64,000 bases of DNA from NCBI GenBank assembly GCA_018241725.1, contig JAFEDI010000082.1, positions 1-64,000 of the forward strand. Direction: 5' to 3'. Position numbers and translations under genes: made by a program. Below the pieces are notes generated by a model. That model worked only from the letters and a program-made list of their open reading frames with translations. It did no database searches and was not told where the DNA came from. Positions within the stretch are counted from its first letter, which is position 1, and every line of letters begins with the position of its first letter. Below, piece after piece: positions 34,787 to 45,674 of the stretch. The DNA is from Pseudomonadota bacterium. GTDB lineage: Bacteria; Pseudomonadota; Gammaproteobacteria; Burkholderiales; Rhodocyclaceae.

Positions 34787-36193
34787 TCATTGCCGGGCGG
34801 GCGTGATCACATCGGAGGCATCCGGAAAGACAACCCGGATGCATGTACCGATCCCCTCGCTGCCGCTGGCGATCGTCACGTCGGCGGCATGGCGGTCGGC
34901 CACCTCCTTGACGATGGCCAGCCCCAGTCCGGTGCCCGGCACGCCATCCCCCGCAGCCCGGTAGAAGCGCTCGAAGACGCGGCTGCGTTCGCTCTCCGGG
35001 ATGCCCGGCCCATCGTCCTCGACCTCGACGAAGACTCCCGCCTCGTCGCTGCGCCCACAGCGCACGGTCACCCGGCCGCCTTCCGGCGTATAGGCGATGG
35101 CATTGTCGATCAGATTGACGAGCATCTCCCGCAACATCCAGCTGGACCCCAGCACCGGAGCCGGCGCCGTCTCGAAACCCAGGTCGATGTGCTTGGCGAG
35201 GGCGTCGTCGAGCAGGTCCGACGCGGCATCCTCCAGCAGCGCGGCCATGTCCACAGGACGGTGGTCGCTGATCAGCGCCCCTCCCGACGACGAGCGAGCC
35301 AGCGCCAGCATCTGGTTGGTGAAATGGACCAGGCGGCCGGTGGACTCGCGCAGACGCTCGATGCGCGGCCGAGCCTCGGCAGGCAGGGCTTCGACGGCCA
35401 GCTCGAGCTGGGTCTGCAGACCGGCCAGCGGCGTGCGCAGCTGATGGGCTGCATTCGACAGGAAGGCCTGCTGGGCCCGCCCCGCGCGCCCCAGGTGCTG
35501 CAGCAGACGGTTGATGGCCCGCACCAGCGGACCGGCCTCGGCCGGCACGCCGGCTTCGGCAATCGGGCTGAAATCGTTGGGTCCCCGGGTGGCAATGCTG
35601 TGGCCGAGGGCGTCCAGCGGCTTCAGCGCATAGCGCACGCCGAAGTACACCAGCAGCAACGCCGTCGCGATGAGCAGCAGGTTCGGCCAGAAGATCGTCG
35701 CCAGAATGCGATGAGCGGCACTCCGGCGCTTGAGGGTGGTTTCGGCGACGATCACCGTCGCCGTCATGCGGGGGCTCTCGTAGCGGTAGCTGGCCGCTCG
35801 CAGCGCGCGTTTGCCGACCGTCACATCCTGCAGGATGCTGCGGTTGGCGACGTCCGGCCGCGGCAACTGCAACAGCTCGGCATCGCCAGCGATGACTTTT
35901 TCCCGGCTGTCGAAAACCACATACTGGACCTTGTCGACGGCGTCGGAGCGCAGGATCTCGTCGGCTGCCGGAGGGATGTCCACCTCGATGTCCTTATCGT
36001 CGTCGTCCCGCTCCAGACGCGTGACCAGGGCCACCACGGTGCCGGTCAGCGCGTTGTCGTAGGCCTCGTCGGCGATGCTCAGCGCCGAACGGTAGTCGGC
36101 GATCATGCTGGCCGCCAGCAGGATCAGCAATGGCCAGGAGATGACCATCAGCAACCGGTTGCGCAGCGCGCGCCCCTCACCCCGCCGCGGCAT
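34787..36193 (-). CDS. Sensor histidine kinase, TctE/QseC type
   Basis: 468 residues. A first membrane helix (LLMVISWPLLILLAASMIA), about 130 periplasmic residues rich in Asp/Glu, and a second helix (IFWPNLLLIATALLLVYFGV). The HisKA phosphorylation site is HQLRTPLAGLQTQL, and the ATP domain has N box MLVNLIDNAIAY, G1 DDGPGIP and G2 GTGLGLAIV. It overlaps the response regulator by 17 bases. The stimulus is unknown; an acidic patch (ERDDDDKDIEVDI) could bind cations. Confidence 0.9.
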   Translation of the reverse strand: MPRRGEGRALRNRLLMVISWPLLILLAASMIADYRSALSIADEAYDNALTGTVVALVTRLERDDDDKDIEVDIPPAADEILRSDAVDKVQYVVFDSREKVIAGDAELLQLPRPDVANRSILQDVTVGKRALRAASYRYESPRMTATVIVAETTLKRRSAAHRILATIFWPNLLLIATALLLVYFGVRYALKPLDALGHSIATRGPNDFSPIAEAGVPAEAGPLVRAINRLLQHLGRAGRAQQAFLSNAAHQLRTPLAGLQTQLELAVEALPAEARPRIERLRESTGRLVHFTNQMLALARSSSGGALISDHRPVDMAALLEDAASDLLDDALAKHIDLGFETAPAPVLGSSWMLREMLVNLIDNAIAYTPEGGRVTVRCGRSDEAGVFVEVEDDGPGIPESERSRVFERFYRAAGDGVPGTGLGLAIVKEVADRHAADVTIASGSEGIGTCIRVVFPDASDVITPARQ

Positions 36194-36863
36194 CGCCCTC
36201 TCCAGCCTCGATGCGGTAGCCGATGCCGCGCACGGTGCGGATGCCGACCCCGCTACCGGCCAGCTTGCCGCGCAGGCGCGACACATAGATCTCCACCGCA
36301 TTGGGGGTGATCTCCCGGTCCCATTGGCTGAGGCTGTCGGCCAGCTTCTGCTTGGCGACCACCTTGGGCGCCACCAGCGCCAATTGTTCGAGCACGTCCC
36401 ACTCCCGTCCCGTCAGCTCCAGTTCAACGCCGGCCAGCGTCGCACTGCGCCGCTGTACGTCGAGTTCCAGCGAACCGACGCTCAGCACCATGCTGGCTGC
36501 CGCGCGGCTGCGCCGGATCAGCGCCCGGATACGGGCCAGCAGCTCGGGCAACAGGAAGGGCTTGACCAGATAGTCGTCGCCGCCCACGTCCAGTCCGACA
36601 ACCCGGTCGTCCAGCCCGTCGCGGGCGGTCAGGATCAGGATCGGCGTCAGCACGCCACGGCGGCGCACCCGGCGGATCAGCTCCAGCCCGTCCATGCCCG
36701 GCAGGCCGATGTCCACGATCGCCAGGTCGTAGGCCGTGTGCGTAAGCACCGCCTCGGCTGGCTCGGCTGCCTCCAGGCAGTCCACCATGAAGCCCTCCCG
36801 CTCCAGGCCTTCGATCAGGCCGGCGGCCAGGGTCTTGTCATCTTCAACCACCAGAATACGCAC
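36177..36863 (-). CDS. OmpR-family response regulator
   Basis: 228 residues. A receiver domain starting MRILVVEDDKTLAAGL with the phospho-accepting Asp in DLAIVDIGLPGMDG, and a winged-helix output domain at about 125-225 (ITPNAVEIYVSRLRGKL). Pairs with the downstream kinase. Fifteen bases after the K+ channel gene, so its message probably begins at the channel. Confidence 0.92.
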   Translation of the reverse strand: MRILVVEDDKTLAAGLIEGLEREGFMVDCLEAAEPAEAVLTHTAYDLAIVDIGLPGMDGLELIRRVRRRGVLTPILILTARDGLDDRVVGLDVGGDDYLVKPFLLPELLARIRALIRRSRAAASMVLSVGSLELDVQRRSATLAGVELELTGREWDVLEQLALVAPKVVAKQKLADSLSQWDREITPNAVEIYVSRLRGKLAGSGVGIRTVRGIGYRIEAGEGDAAAG

Positions 36864-36878
36864 GCTCGAAAGCCTCCG

Positions 36879-37319
36879 TCAGTTGCTGTCGCCCAGCCCA
36901 TCGCGCCAGAAGCGCTCCATCGCGATGTAGGCGTAGGACGCCGACCAGCCGATCAGCAGCAGGCCGTTGAGGGCCTCGGTGCCGGCCAGCAAACGCACAT
37001 CGCCACCGGGCACCACGTCGCCGTAACCGAGGGACGTGAAGGTTTCGGTGGAAAAATACAGGCACACGGCGAACGAAAAACGCCCCACGTCGCCCACCGA
37101 CCCGAGCTCCGCATAGCGCACCAGCGCAAACACCGCGAAAGCGTACAGCCCGATCTCCATGAGATGGGCGATGAAGGTGCCGAGTATCACGACGATCAGC
37201 TTGGCCCGCGGGCGGATGGCGAGCCCAGGTAGCCACAGGCTCAGGCCACGCAGCACCTCGTAGTGGATGATGGTCGTCAGTACGACTAGCAACAGGCAAA
37301 CAGAAACGATCAGGGCCAT
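36879..37319 (-). CDS. Two-helix potassium channel subunit
   Basis: 146 residues. Hydrophobic helices flank a pore loop FSTETFTSLGYGDVVPGG, which carries the K+ selectivity signature T-x-x-GYGD. This is the minimal tetrameric K+ channel core with an extra N-terminal helix. No regulatory domain. Same strand and 15 bases before the two-component genes. Confidence 0.85.
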   Translation of the reverse strand: MALIVSVCLLLVVLTTIIHYEVLRGLSLWLPGLAIRPRAKLIVVILGTFIAHLMEIGLYAFAVFALVRYAELGSVGDVGRFSFAVCLYFSTETFTSLGYGDVVPGGDVRLLAGTEALNGLLLIGWSASYAYIAMERFWRDGLGDSN

Positions 37320-37395
37320 CGACGCAGAAACTCCTCAACAGGCGGCGGCACAGCCGCCGGCCCGCATTCTGTCACGTCAAGCTGACAACAAACGC

Positions 37396-38838
37396 TCAGA
37401 CCGGCTCGTCGCCGCCGTAGCCGATGACCGCCTTCACTTCGAGGAACTCCTCCAGCCCGTAGGCGCCCCACTCCCGCCCCAGGCCCGACTGCTTGTAGCC
37501 GCCGAAGGGTGCAGCGAGGTCCACCGGCGCGCCGTTGAGGTGCACATTGCCGGTCCGCAACTGTCGCGCCACGGCCCGCGCCCGCACCGGATCGGCCGAC
37601 GACACGTAGCCCGACAAGCCGTAGGGGGTGTCGTTGGCAATACGGATGGCGTCCGCCTCGTCCGCATAGGCCAGGATGGACAACACCGGGCCAAAGATCT
37701 CCTCGCGGGCGATGGCCATGTCCGGCCTCACCCGGCTGAATACCGCCGGGCGCACGAAATAGCCGCGCCCGATGCCGTCCGGCCGGCCCGGCCCGCCGGC
37801 CACGAGCTTCGCACCTTCTGCAATGCCCTGGGCGATGAAGGCCTGCACGCGCTCGAACTGGGCACGATTGGCCAGCGGCCCCATCGTCGTCGCCTCATTC
37901 AGCGGATCGCCGACCACCACCCGCGCCAGGCTCGCCGCGGCGATCGCCTCCACCTCGTCGAGGCGGCTTTCCGGCACCAGCATGCGCGACGGCGCGTTGC
38001 AGTTCTGCCCGCTGTTGGTCATCAGGCTCAGCACCCCATGGCGCACGCTCTTTGGGAAATCCACGTCGTCGAGCAGGATGTTGGCGGACTTGCCACCGAG
38101 TTCGAGGGCGACCTTCTTTACGCTGTCGGCGGCATTGCGCATCACCTGCTTGCCGGCCCGCGTCGAGCCGGTGAAGGAGACCATGTCCACCTCAGGATGC
38201 GTGGTCAGCGCGTTGCCCACGCCCGCCCCATCGCCATTGACCAGATTGAAGACGCCGGCCGGCACGCCGGCTTCATGCAGGATCTCGGCCATCACGATGG
38301 CCGAGAACGGCGCCAGCTCGGACGGCTTGAGAACCATCGTGCAGCCCGCCGCCAGTGCCGGCGCGATCTTGCAGGCCATCTGGTTGGCCGGCCAGTTCCA
38401 CGGGGTGATCAGTGCGCACACGCCGATCGGTTCGCGCAGGATGCGCGTCGTGCCCTGGGCCTTTTCAAAAGGGAAATCCTTCAGAACCGCCAGCGCAGTC
38501 TTGAAATGGGCCAGGCCGGAGCCCGCCTGGGCGCTGCCGGCCAGGGCCTTCAGCGGCGCCCCCATCTCCTCGCAGATGGCGCGGGCCATGTCGTCGTAGC
38601 GCTTCTTGTAGGCCGCGCAGATGCGCGCCAGCAGGTCCAGGCGTTCCTCCCGGGACGTCGCCGCGAAGGCTGGAAACGCCGCCCGCGCCGCCGCCACGGC
38701 GGCCTCCGCATCGGCGGTGCTGCCGATTGCGATGTTGCCTGCGACCGCCTCGGTGGCGGGGTTGATCACATCCAGGCGGGCCGTGCCGAGGGCTTCGACC
38801 CAACGCCCGCCGATGTAGAACTGATGATGATTGCGCAT
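37396..38838 (-). CDS. Aldehyde dehydrogenase (NAD(P)+)
   Basis: 480 residues. Rossmann residues in ITPWNWPANQMACKIAPALAAGC, catalytic Glu in VALELGGKSAN, catalytic Cys in NSGQNCNAPSRM, and a C-terminal FGGYKQSGLGREWG. Oxidises an unknown aldehyde to the acid. It follows the uncharacterised gene at 38921 by 82 bases. Near relatives act on aldehydes made from alcohols or amines; nothing here fixes the substrate. Confidence 0.9.
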   Translation of the reverse strand: MRNHHQFYIGGRWVEALGTARLDVINPATEAVAGNIAIGSTADAEAAVAAARAAFPAFAATSREERLDLLARICAAYKKRYDDMARAICEEMGAPLKALAGSAQAGSGLAHFKTALAVLKDFPFEKAQGTTRILREPIGVCALITPWNWPANQMACKIAPALAAGCTMVLKPSELAPFSAIVMAEILHEAGVPAGVFNLVNGDGAGVGNALTTHPEVDMVSFTGSTRAGKQVMRNAADSVKKVALELGGKSANILLDDVDFPKSVRHGVLSLMTNSGQNCNAPSRMLVPESRLDEVEAIAAASLARVVVGDPLNEATTMGPLANRAQFERVQAFIAQGIAEGAKLVAGGPGRPDGIGRGYFVRPAVFSRVRPDMAIAREEIFGPVLSILAYADEADAIRIANDTPYGLSGYVSSADPVRARAVARQLRTGNVHLNGAPVDLAAPFGGYKQSGLGREWGAYGLEEFLEVKAVIGYGGDEPV

Positions 38839-38920
38839 GTCTCCGTCCTTCTCGTTGTCATTGAGGACGGAAAGTACAGGAAACGGCGGCGGGCCGGTAA
38901 GGCTCCGCCTCCGACCGGGC

Positions 38921-39904
38921 TCAGGCCTGATCGATGCTGAGATAGACCTGGGTCTGATTGAGCAGAAGGTAGGCGATCTCGCCGAAGGTCATCGGCCCGA
39001 CGAGAGAACCCGAACGCCGCCCCTCCAGCCCACAGTAGAGGTAGTTGAGGATGCAGTTGCACGACCACAGCGGCGGATGGTCAGGCTCCGCTCCGATTGC
39101 CGCACCGAAATCGGCCGGCGCAGCAAAACGGTACTCCACGTCGTCGAACACCGGCGCGTAGAAGTCCACCCGCCCAGCCTGGGCATCGACCTGCTTGATC
39201 GACACATTCACCGACGCACCGCCATAGTCCGCCACCAGCGGCAGGCGGATGTCCGCATGGCGGGTCGCCAGGTAGCTGGCGAAATCGGTCTCGACGCCAT
39301 TGACCAGGCAACGGGTGGCCGAGAAGCCCGTCTCGGGGAAGCGCAGGCAGTCACCATCGCCCTGTACCATGCGGTTGAAGATCTCGATGCGGGCGTACTC
39401 GCTGTCCGGCAAGGGCACGTGCATCACCACCGCCCGCTCTCCGTCGAAGGCGAGCTCCCTGCCATCGACCACCAGCGGCGCGACGCGGCCGGAGTCGGCC
39501 AGATGGCTGCCGGCGATCCAGCCGACGATCGGCTTGATGAACATGTCCGTGAAGCCCGGCGCCTTGCGGGCGTACAGGGAATGGATTGCCGAGAAGGCGG
39601 GGACGATGATCAGCGTGAAGCCGTTGGCCGGGCCGTCCTCGCAGACGTGTTCGAGGTTGGTGATGTCGTAGAAACGGATCTTCGGCGCACCCGCTGTCGC
39701 CGGGATCTCGGTGACGAACACCTGCTCGGACGTCACCAGGCCGCCCTCGTCACCCATGAAATAGGGGATCGTGCCACCTATCCAGTTACCGGCAGGTAGG
39801 CGCCGCAGTGCGGTTTCATCGCCGGAGATCATCAGGAAGCAGCCCGACGCGATCAGCGCGGCCGCCTCGTCCACCGTCGTCAGGCGGTTCGCAGGGGCGT
39901 TCAT
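38921..39904 (-). CDS. Uncharacterised protein, C-terminal part FIST-like at best
   Basis: 327 residues, soluble, no signal peptide. Visible blocks are GNWIGGTIPYFMGDEGG near the start, FTLIIVPAFSAIHSLYARKAPGF, SIKQVDAQAGRVDFYAPVF and a C-terminal NCILNYLYCGLEGRRSGSLVG then MTFGEIAYLLLNQTQVYLSI. The GEIA block recalls FIST_C sensory domains. I do not recognise the family with confidence. It lies 34 bases after the ISL3-like gene and so is likely co-transcribed with it. Confidence 0.6.
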   Translation of the reverse strand: MNAPANRLTTVDEAAALIASGCFLMISGDETALRRLPAGNWIGGTIPYFMGDEGGLVTSEQVFVTEIPATAGAPKIRFYDITNLEHVCEDGPANGFTLIIVPAFSAIHSLYARKAPGFTDMFIKPIVGWIAGSHLADSGRVAPLVVDGRELAFDGERAVVMHVPLPDSEYARIEIFNRMVQGDGDCLRFPETGFSATRCLVNGVETDFASYLATRHADIRLPLVADYGGASVNVSIKQVDAQAGRVDFYAPVFDDVEYRFAAPADFGAAIGAEPDHPPLWSCNCILNYLYCGLEGRRSGSLVGPMTFGEIAYLLLNQTQVYLSIDQA

Positions 39905-39938
39905 TATTGGTTCTCCCTCGGTAGAACAGCGAGACGGC

Positions 39939-40694
39939 TCAGGCCGCTTCTTTGCTGAGTTGCTGCAGTTCGTGGGACAGCATGCGTTCGTTCTTGACGA
40001 AGTAGCGATGCAGATCGCGCAGCTTCATCATGCGCACCTCCTCATCGGCGATCACCGCCACCTGGGAGCGGATGCGCGACAACAGCAACTGGAGGCTCAG
40101 CACGCGCACGTCGATGTTGAGCGTGCCATCCACCAGGCGCAGCCACACCGGGTCGGTAAGACTCGGCACCTGGCTGCCGGGCAGCGGTTTTACGCCGTCC
40201 TCGAAATACGCGAGCACCGCGCTGAGCGGCCGTTGCGTTCCGGCCTCCTGAGCCGGGGCTGCCTCACCGACGCCGTGCTGGCCCTTGTCGAGGGCATAAC
40301 GATAGCGCCACAGCTCGCCCATCGGCACCTCAAGCAGCGTGCACACGCCGGCCATACCGACGCCTTCGTTGAGCAGTGACAGGATCTGCCGGTCCAGCGC
40401 CCGCGTGAAGGGCATGCCGGCCTCTCCCGCCCATTGCTGGCGTGGCAGCTCGCTGCCGAGGGGCGGACGCACCCGTACCTGCACCTTCCAACCGCCAAAA
40501 CCGATATGGCGCCACATCACTTCCGGACCGCTCTCCACGGGCTTGCCGCGACCGAAGCCGAACCAGCTCCGTGGTGCCTCCACACCAATATAGACATCCA
40601 TGCAGCGGTTGAACTCGTCGGCGCGGCAGTCCAGAACCGTCCAAGGTTCCTGGACCTGCAGCAACTGGCGCCACAAACTCAGTGCATCTGCCAT
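39939..40694 (-). CDS. Protein resembling the N-terminal domain of ISL3 transposases
   Basis: 251 residues. The first 140 follow the zf-ISL3/HTH pattern of ISL3 transposases: PWTVLDCRADEFNRCMDVYI, VMWRHIGFGGWKVQVRVRPP, QQWAGEAGMPFTRALDRQIL and VCTLLEVPMGELWRYR. The CxxC zinc ligands expected before and after the WRH block are missing, and the DDE catalytic domain is absent; the last 100 residues are unrelated helices. It could be a domesticated DNA-binding protein. ATG 40694 has GAGGTGGGT upstream, and a sigma-54-like site lies 77 bases further. Family placement is by eye. Confidence 0.55.
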   Translation of the reverse strand: MADALSLWRQLLQVQEPWTVLDCRADEFNRCMDVYIGVEAPRSWFGFGRGKPVESGPEVMWRHIGFGGWKVQVRVRPPLGSELPRQQWAGEAGMPFTRALDRQILSLLNEGVGMAGVCTLLEVPMGELWRYRYALDKGQHGVGEAAPAQEAGTQRPLSAVLAYFEDGVKPLPGSQVPSLTDPVWLRLVDGTLNIDVRVLSLQLLLSRIRSQVAVIADEEVRMMKLRDLHRYFVKNERMLSHELQQLSKEAA

Positions 40695-40770
40695 ACCCAC
40701 CTCACTCGATAATCGTTGCCGGCACGCCATGCACGTCGGCCCAGGGACGGAAGCAAAGTGGAGAAACGCT

Positions 40771-40786
40771 GGCAAAGGACATGCCA
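40771..40786 (-). promoter_or_regulatory. Candidate sigma-54 promoter
   Basis: On the minus strand TGGCATGTCCTTTGCC matches the -24/-12 consensus TGGCACGrNNNTTGC in 13 of 15 positions, with GG and GC spaced by 10 bases as required. The start codon at 40694 would be about 65 bases from the predicted start of transcription. Confidence 0.45.
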
Positions 40787-41056
40787 GCCGCGTGTTTTCC
40801 TGGCGCTGACAGCCCGTCTCCGTGCGTACCGGGACATATCCATGCGGATGCCACTCAGCACGCCATCAATTGCCGCGGCGCACCATGTACTGCATCTAAA
40901 CACCTGCTCCGCCGTCAGGCGCAGAGCCTGCTACAGAGCGAGTCAACTGGCCCGGGCAAGAAACCCATCCCCATATTTCCGTGCGAAGGATATTACCGCC
41001 TGCACGGGGGCTTGGGGCCTCCCCAAAAGAGGTATTGGTACCACGCGAAACGAAAA

Positions 41057-41088
41057 CGGAGCCGGCCTCCCGAAGGAAGCCGGCTCCG
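41057..41088 (-). terminator. clpB intrinsic terminator
   Basis: CGGAGCCGGC and GCCGGCTCCG form a 10-bp stem; on the minus strand TTTTCGTTTCG follows. It lies 30 bases after the clpB stop. Confidence 0.75.
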
Positions 41089-41117
41089 CTCACCTGGGCC
41101 GCCGATCAGAACTGCGC

Positions 41118-43697
<2,580 letters not shown>

Positions 43698-43724
43698 AAG
43701 GCCTCCGGATTTTGGTCTGAGGCC

Positions 43725-43753
43725 TAAATGGGGGAGCGGGGGCAAACTTCAAG
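43725..43753 (-). promoter_or_regulatory. Sigma-32 heat-shock promoter of clpB
   Basis: On the minus strand CTTGAAG, 13 bases, CCCCATTTA: both halves match the sigma-32 consensus CTTGAAA and CCCCATnT with correct spacing. Transcription would begin about 20 bases before the clpB ATG. Confidence 0.8.
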
Positions 43754-43792
43754 GCCACCCGGCGCAGCCAGCTGATCTATATCAAACCGGAC

Positions 43793-44674
43793 TCAACGCA
43801 AGCCGTCGAGAAAAGCCATGACCCGCGCTGCAACCAGTTCCGGCGCTTCCACATGGGGGTAGTGACCGCCGCCCTCCAGCAACAGGCTTTCGCCGCGTAG
43901 CAAGGCGGTAATGAGACGGGCCTCGTCAGCCGGATCGGCGAAATCCGGATCGTCGGAGCCCATCACCACCAGACTGGGCACACGGACCTGATCGAGGATC
44001 GCGTCCGTGTCGGCCTTCGACAAACCGATCATCGTCTCCAGCGCCTGCATGCGACCCGGTTCGCGCAGGCTGCGGGCCAGGCGCTCGCGCTGCGCCGCCT
44101 GGTCGGGCGGCGGCGCCGGCGGAAACAGGCTGTCCCAGTATTTCAGCCAAAAAGCCGTCCGCCATGGCCCGGCAAAGCCCAGCCACAGGACGGCCCTCAT
44201 CCACGGCGAAGCCGGCAGATCGCGTAGAACCGGGCCAAGCGACACCGTGCCGCGCACCCGCTCCGGCGCATCATGGGCTGCCCACAGGGCAGCACCGGCA
44301 GCGAAGGAGTTGCCGAGCACCACGGCCGACGGCATACCAAGGTGATCCATCAGCGCCAACACATCGCCGCCGAGCGCGTGGGCCGAGTAGTCCGCCCACG
44401 CAACGCTCGATTCGCCCTGCCCGCGCACATCCATGCTCACCACCCGATAGCCCGCCGCCGCCAGCAGCGGGCGCAGGAAACGGTACTGGGAGCGCAGATC
44501 GCCCATACCGGGCAGCGCGATGACAAGCGGACCGTCGCCGCCGCTGTCGTCATAGGCAAGCAGTCCACCGTCACGCGCCAAGAAGCGGGTGGCGGGAATC
44601 GGTCCGAGCTCTTCGGCGGCAACCGGGGTGGTCAAGAAAGCAGCCAGCAACAACAGGGAGGGCAGGAGCTTCAT
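43793..44674 (-). CDS. Secreted alpha/beta hydrolase
   Basis: 293 residues. A cleavable signal peptide (LLPSLLLLAAFLTTPVAA) then an alpha/beta-hydrolase fold: oxyanion HG-like LPGMGDLRSQ, nucleophile elbow GNSFAAG, acid in GSDDPDFADP and catalytic histidine in GGGHYPHVE. Likely a periplasmic esterase or lactonase, substrate unknown. Start at ATG 44674. Divergent from the LysR gene at 44772, which probably controls it. Confidence 0.82.
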   Translation of the reverse strand: MKLLPSLLLLAAFLTTPVAAEELGPIPATRFLARDGGLLAYDDSGGDGPLVIALPGMGDLRSQYRFLRPLLAAAGYRVVSMDVRGQGESSVAWADYSAHALGGDVLALMDHLGMPSAVVLGNSFAAGAALWAAHDAPERVRGTVSLGPVLRDLPASPWMRAVLWLGFAGPWRTAFWLKYWDSLFPPAPPPDQAAQRERLARSLREPGRMQALETMIGLSKADTDAILDQVRVPSLVVMGSDDPDFADPADEARLITALLRGESLLLEGGGHYPHVEAPELVAARVMAFLDGLR

Positions 44675-44726
44675 CGTCGTGACGTCCAGCGAGAGGGGAA
44701 TAGCGTCACTGTAGGGATTTGGCCCC

Positions 44727-44774
44727 CATACGAAAATTGCCAAAACTCGTTGAGAGGCTATACATTTTCGTATG
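44727..44774. promoter_or_regulatory. Perfect 11-bp inverted repeat, LysR operator
   Basis: CATACGAAAAT and ATTTTCGTATG, spacer 26 bases. The right arm includes the lysR start codon, so binding there would shut its own translation or transcription. The 26-base spacer equals that of the repeat at 2785-2824. Confidence 0.65.
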
Positions 44775-45674
44775 AGCTCAACCTTGCCCGACGAACCCGA
44801 CTGGGACCTCTATCGCAGCTTTCTGCACGTCTTGCGCGAAGGCAGCCTGTCCGGCGCCGCGCGCACCCTCGGCACCACGCAGCCGACCGTCGGACGCCGC
44901 CTGCAAGCCCTGGAGGCCGCCCTCGGGTGCACGCTGTTCATCCGCACGCAGACCGGCCTGCAGGCCACCGACGCCGCCCGGCGCCTGAGCGCGCCGGCCG
45001 AGGCGATGGCCGCCCAGGCCGGCGCGCTGCGGCGGGCAGCCTCCGCCGGCAACGACGACATCGCCGGCACGGTGCGCCTCACCGCCAGCGAAACCGTCGG
45101 CGGCGAGGTGTTGCCGCCCATCCTTGCCGATCTGCAGGCCGCCTATCCGGCGATCCGCATCGAACTGACCCTCACGAACCGCAGCGAAGACCTGCTGCAG
45201 CGGGAAGCCGACATCGCGGTGCGCATGCTCCGCCCGAGCCAGGACGCCCTCGTCGCCCGCCGCATCGGCACGCTGGCCATCGGCCTCTACGCCCACCGCC
45301 GCTACGCGGAACGGCGCGGCCTGCCCACGTGCATCGAGGGACTGGCCGGCCACGCGCTGATCGGCTTCGACCGGGACGCCAACGCATTGCGCACCCTGCA
45401 ACAAAGCGGCCTGCCGCTGACGCCCGAGGACTTTGCCTTCCGCTCCGACAGCGAGCACGCCCAGCACGCGGCCCTCCTCGCCGGCCTCGGCATCGGCGCC
45501 TGTCAGGCCGCCATCGCCGCGCGCCAGCCGGATCTGTTGCCGGTACTGCCGGAACAAGTCCGCTTCGAACTGGAGATGTGGCTGGCGATGCACGAAGACC
45601 TGCGCGACGACCCGCGCATCCGGCGGGTTTTCGATTTTCTCGCCGACGGGCTGGTACGCCACACCCGCGGCTAG
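44772..45674 (+). CDS. LysR-family transcriptional regulator
   Basis: 300 residues. HTH at about 15-70 (REGSLSGAARTLGTTQPTVGRRLQALE) and a LysR substrate domain from 95. Of the single-gene subgroup next to hydrolase or oxidoreductase genes. Its ATG lies in one arm of a perfect inverted repeat, so it is likely autoregulated. Convergent four-base overlap with the ferric-reductase-like gene. Confidence 0.85.
   Translation: MSSTLPDEPDWDLYRSFLHVLREGSLSGAARTLGTTQPTVGRRLQALEAALGCTLFIRTQTGLQATDAARRLSAPAEAMAAQAGALRRAASAGNDDIAGTVRLTASETVGGEVLPPILADLQAAYPAIRIELTLTNRSEDLLQREADIAVRMLRPSQDALVARRIGTLAIGLYAHRRYAERRGLPTCIEGLAGHALIGFDRDANALRTLQQSGLPLTPEDFAFRSDSEHAQHAALLAGLGIGACQAAIAARQPDLLPVLPEQVRFELEMWLAMHEDLRDDPRIRRVFDFLADGLVRHTRG

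Larger units (their letters stand above)
40695..41117. other. Intergenic region, 423 bases
   Basis: No convincing gene. It holds a candidate sigma-54 promoter (40771-40786, minus strand) and the clpB terminator (41057-41088). The stretch between them is of ordinary composition and I see no repeat or RNA in it. Confidence 0.6.

Noticed and set aside
39939..40694. An intact or recently inserted ISL3 element
   Set aside because: No terminal inverted repeats, no target duplication and no DDE domain are visible.
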